Source: Bizionia argentinensis JUB59 (GTDB lineage Bacteria; Bacteroidota; Bacteroidia; Flavobacteriales; Flavobacteriaceae). From it: DNA of 64,000 bases. The notes below the pieces were generated by a model. The model did not search any database, was not told the DNA's origin, and saw nothing but the letters and a program-made list of their open reading frames with translations. The stretch spans positions 124,001 through 188,000 of the forward strand of contig NZ_AFXZ01000067.1 of assembly GCF_000224335.1 (NCBI RefSeq). Reading direction: 5' to 3'. A program made the translations under genes and the position numbers. The first letter of the stretch is position 1. Every line of letters begins with the position of its first letter. Positions 62,773-64,000 of this stretch are shown here, piece by piece.

Positions 62773-63023
62773 AATTCCTACGTCTACCTGTCAGTTAACA
62801 TGAAAGTAGGTAAACTGAAAATTAGTGAAGCTAATCTGCTAATAAAGTAGAAATAGCCGCTGTTTTAACACACGATCTCCGGAAAAAAAGTATTCAATAT
62901 ACTAACAGCGACATGTTAATCCAACATGTCGCTGTTTTTTTATACCATAACCCTAACTTTATTTTGGTTCTTAAGCGTATTTCATTTACTTATAATTTGT
63001 AAAAATTTGGTATGGATGATTCT
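62773..63023 (+). other. intergenic space after greA with a possible degenerate hairpin repeat
   Basis: About 130 bp lie between the greA stop and its terminator. They include ATTCCTACGTCTACCTGTCAG (62775-62795) with a partly matching GTAGG near 62806, a weak copy of the TCCTGC repeat. No gene is seen. A long 3' UTR is implied. Confidence 0.4.
62904..62941 (+). terminator. terminator of greA
   Basis: AACAGCGACATGTT (62904-62917), loop AATCC, AACATGTCGCTGTT (62923-62936), T-run to 62941. Perfect 14-bp stem, the strongest in the window. Confidence 0.9.
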
Positions 63024-63051
63024 TTGCATGTCAGGAATCTTGTTATATTTA
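63024..63051 (+). promoter_or_regulatory. HIT protein promoter
   Basis: TTG (63024-63026), 17-bp spacer, TATATTTA (63044-63051), one base off the -7 consensus. It lies inside the extended reading frame and so supports the start at 63075. Confidence 0.5.
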
Positions 63052-63074
63052 CAGGTATATCAATAATAGAAGCT

Positions 63075-63464
63075 ATGGCATCACTATTTACAAAAATTAT
63101 TAATGGCGAAGTTCCGTGTTATAAAATTGCGGAAACAGACGATTATTTCGCATTTTTAGATATTAACCCCAATGCTAAAGGACATACACTCTGTATTCCT
63201 AAGCAGGAAGTAGATAAATTATTTGATTTAGATGAGGTAGGTTATCACGGTTTGATGGAGTTTTCCAGACAAATTGCATTGGCTATAGAAAAAGCAGTGC
63301 CTTGCAAACGTGTGGGAATGACAGTTATAGGATTGGAAGTACCACATGCACATGTGCATTTAATTCCACTAAACTCAATGGATGATGCTCGATTTATGAC
63401 TAAAGAAACATTAACGGAACAAGATTTTGAAGCGGTTGCTGAAGCTATTCGAGCCCACTTATAA
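63075..63464 (+). CDS. HIT-family nucleotide hydrolase
   Basis: 129 aa from MASLFTKIINGEVPCYKI (63075); the open frame starts at 63012 but the promoter falls inside the first 20 codons. The histidine triad is HAHVHLIPL near residues 98-106, with FLDINPNAKGHTLCIPK before. HIT proteins hydrolyse nucleoside phosphoramidates or dinucleoside polyphosphates. Tail-to-tail overlap of 6 bp with the zinc-ribbon protein. Confidence 0.94.
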   Translation: MASLFTKIINGEVPCYKIAETDDYFAFLDINPNAKGHTLCIPKQEVDKLFDLDEVGYHGLMEFSRQIALAIEKAVPCKRVGMTVIGLEVPHAHVHLIPLNSMDDARFMTKETLTEQDFEAVAEAIRAHL

Positions 63465-63812
63465 ATTAGTAAGGTATATAGTTACAGCAATAGCAATTAC
63501 TATAATTCCAACTAGAGTGCCAATGGCAATATAAGCAGATCTTTTTAGTTTTAAAGATGCTTTTTTAGGTTCAAATGCGCGTTGGTGATAATCAAAAACA
63601 CGATCAATATCATCTGTCCAGTTTATGGGGTATATAGCTGTTTCACAGGTTTTACAAAATAACTGATGAGCAGTTTCACTAGTTAATGTTTTGTAAAAAC
63701 GTGTGTCCTTAAATTTTTGCTTAAAAGTAAGTTGCAAACCATTAGTGTTATAACACTCTGGGCAGTTATTATTAATAGCAACTTCTTTAATAGTAATAAA
63801 TTGATCGTCCAT
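63459..63812 (-). CDS. zinc-ribbon protein with C-terminal membrane anchor
   Basis: 117 aa. Two CxxC pairs (NCPEC at about 17-20 and FCKTC at about 53-56) form a zinc-ribbon-like head, and one hydrophobic helix (about residues 92-114, AYIAIGTLVGIIVIAIAVTIYL) anchors the C-terminus, so the head faces the cytoplasm. Starts 2 bp after the stop of the histidine-kinase gene and is probably co-expressed. Unknown function. Confidence 0.8.
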   Translation of the reverse strand: MDDQFITIKEVAINNNCPECYNTNGLQLTFKQKFKDTRFYKTLTSETAHQLFCKTCETAIYPINWTDDIDRVFDYHQRAFEPKKASLKLKRSAYIAIGTLVGIIVIAIAVTIYLTNL

Positions 63813-63814
63813 AC

Positions 63815-64000
63815 TTAAATAGATTTAAAAACGATTTGCATGCTGGTTCCTTTATCAATTTCAGATTCAAGCACATGAATTTTACCATTATGGAATTCTT
63901 CTATAATACGCTTGGCTAACGATAAACCTAATCCCCAACCCCGTTTTTTAGTTGTAAATCCAGGTTCAAAGATACGTTTAAATTGCGTTCTAGAAAGCCC
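63815..64000 (-). CDS. sensor histidine kinase, C-terminal fragment
   Basis: The gene enters from the right edge; 61 residues remain. They hold the end of a HATPase_c domain: FKRIFEPGFTTKKRGWGLGL (F and G boxes of the ATP lid), LAKRIIEEFHNGKIHV and a final GTSMQIVFKSI. The family phosphorylates a partner response regulator; the sensor part and partner lie outside the window. The zinc-ribbon gene follows after 2 bp. Confidence 0.9.
   Translation of the reverse strand, partial: GLSRTQFKRIFEPGFTTKKRGWGLGLSLAKRIIEEFHNGKIHVLESEIDKGTSMQIVFKSI

Noticed and set aside
1-64000. CRISPR arrays, tRNA or rRNA genes, prophage or transposase genes
   Set aside because: I looked at each intergenic stretch and the protein list and found no direct-repeat arrays, cloverleaf-like stretches or mobile-element proteins.

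Overview
The window looks like chromosomal DNA of a member of the Flavobacteriaceae (Bacteroidota). The evidence is the low G+C content; the gliding-motility genes gldE and gldD in the order mutY-ssb-gldE-gldD; many Bacteroidota-type promoters (TTG, about 20 bp, TAnnTTTG) and start codons without a Shine-Dalgarno sequence; families typical of the phylum (DUF4301, S46 dipeptidyl-peptidase, PnuC-type thiamine transporter, bacterial GGGPS, RND-TolC fusion); and a 30-codon, extremely basic Bacteroidota gene between hup and rng. Nearly everything is ordinary core genome. I see no prophage, transposase, CRISPR array, tRNA or rRNA.

Layout: 1-2.6 kb, minus-strand suf operon (iscA-type gene, sufB, a small lipoprotein, the start of sufC). 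2.9-6.4 kb, thiL, a small Cys-rich protein, an alpha/beta hydrolase and brnQ. 6.8-10.2 kb, the sdhCAB succinate dehydrogenase operon. 10.3-16.3 kb, an M28 peptidase with a membrane MutS-like ATPase, a thioredoxin/TPR protein and a DPP11-type S46 peptidase. 16.4-21.9 kb, a methionine-type aminotransferase, two tandem coiled-coil lipoproteins, an omega-amidase-like nitrilase, an Ig-like lipoprotein and comF. 22-24.3 kb, a coiled-coil membrane protein and glyS. 24.4-32.3 kb, a metal-efflux operon (His-rich exported protein, RND pump fused to a TolC-type outer-membrane factor, adaptor lipoprotein, P1B-4-like ATPase). 32.4-38.9 kb, a very large outer-membrane protein, exonuclease III, an OmpA lipoprotein and an aldo/keto reductase. 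39-45 kb, rng, the small basic protein and hup on the minus strand, diverging from mutY-ssb-gldE-gldD. 45-50 kb, a Cys-rich HMA lipoprotein, an EamA transporter and a pair of M16 proteins (one with the zinc motif, one without). 50.1-54 kb, a small membrane protein, rplU-rpmA, a DinB-like protein and ahcY. 54-61.4 kb, PPTase and GGGPS with overlapping stop and start, then a thiamine-binding protein, PnuC-type transporter, NadR-like kinase, DUF4301 protein and arfB, and then a TPP riboswitch ahead of a TonB receptor. 61.5-64 kb, a Rieske-like lipoprotein, greA, a HIT protein, a zinc-ribbon protein and the tail of a histidine kinase.

How genes work together: the TPP riboswitch, TonB receptor, YkoF-like protein and PnuC-type permease form a plausible thiamine uptake route, with the adjacent NadR-like P-loop protein as a candidate thiamine kinase. 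ThiL, 50 kb away, serves the de novo route. The metal-efflux operon appears able to build a tripartite pump without a separate outer-membrane gene. The aminotransferase and omega-amidase-like enzyme may close methionine salvage with glutamine as amino donor.

The least explained observations are the RND-TolC fusion with an internal signal peptide, the thiamine-linked kinase candidate, the greA leader with two terminator-like hairpins, the GGGPS-PPTase overlap, ribosomal protein L21 carrying a helix-hairpin-helix tail, and a family of imperfect inverted repeats (half-site near AACCTGTGAGGTCT) between genes, two of which serve as terminators. All functional statements are read from sequence and memory of protein families; no database search was run.
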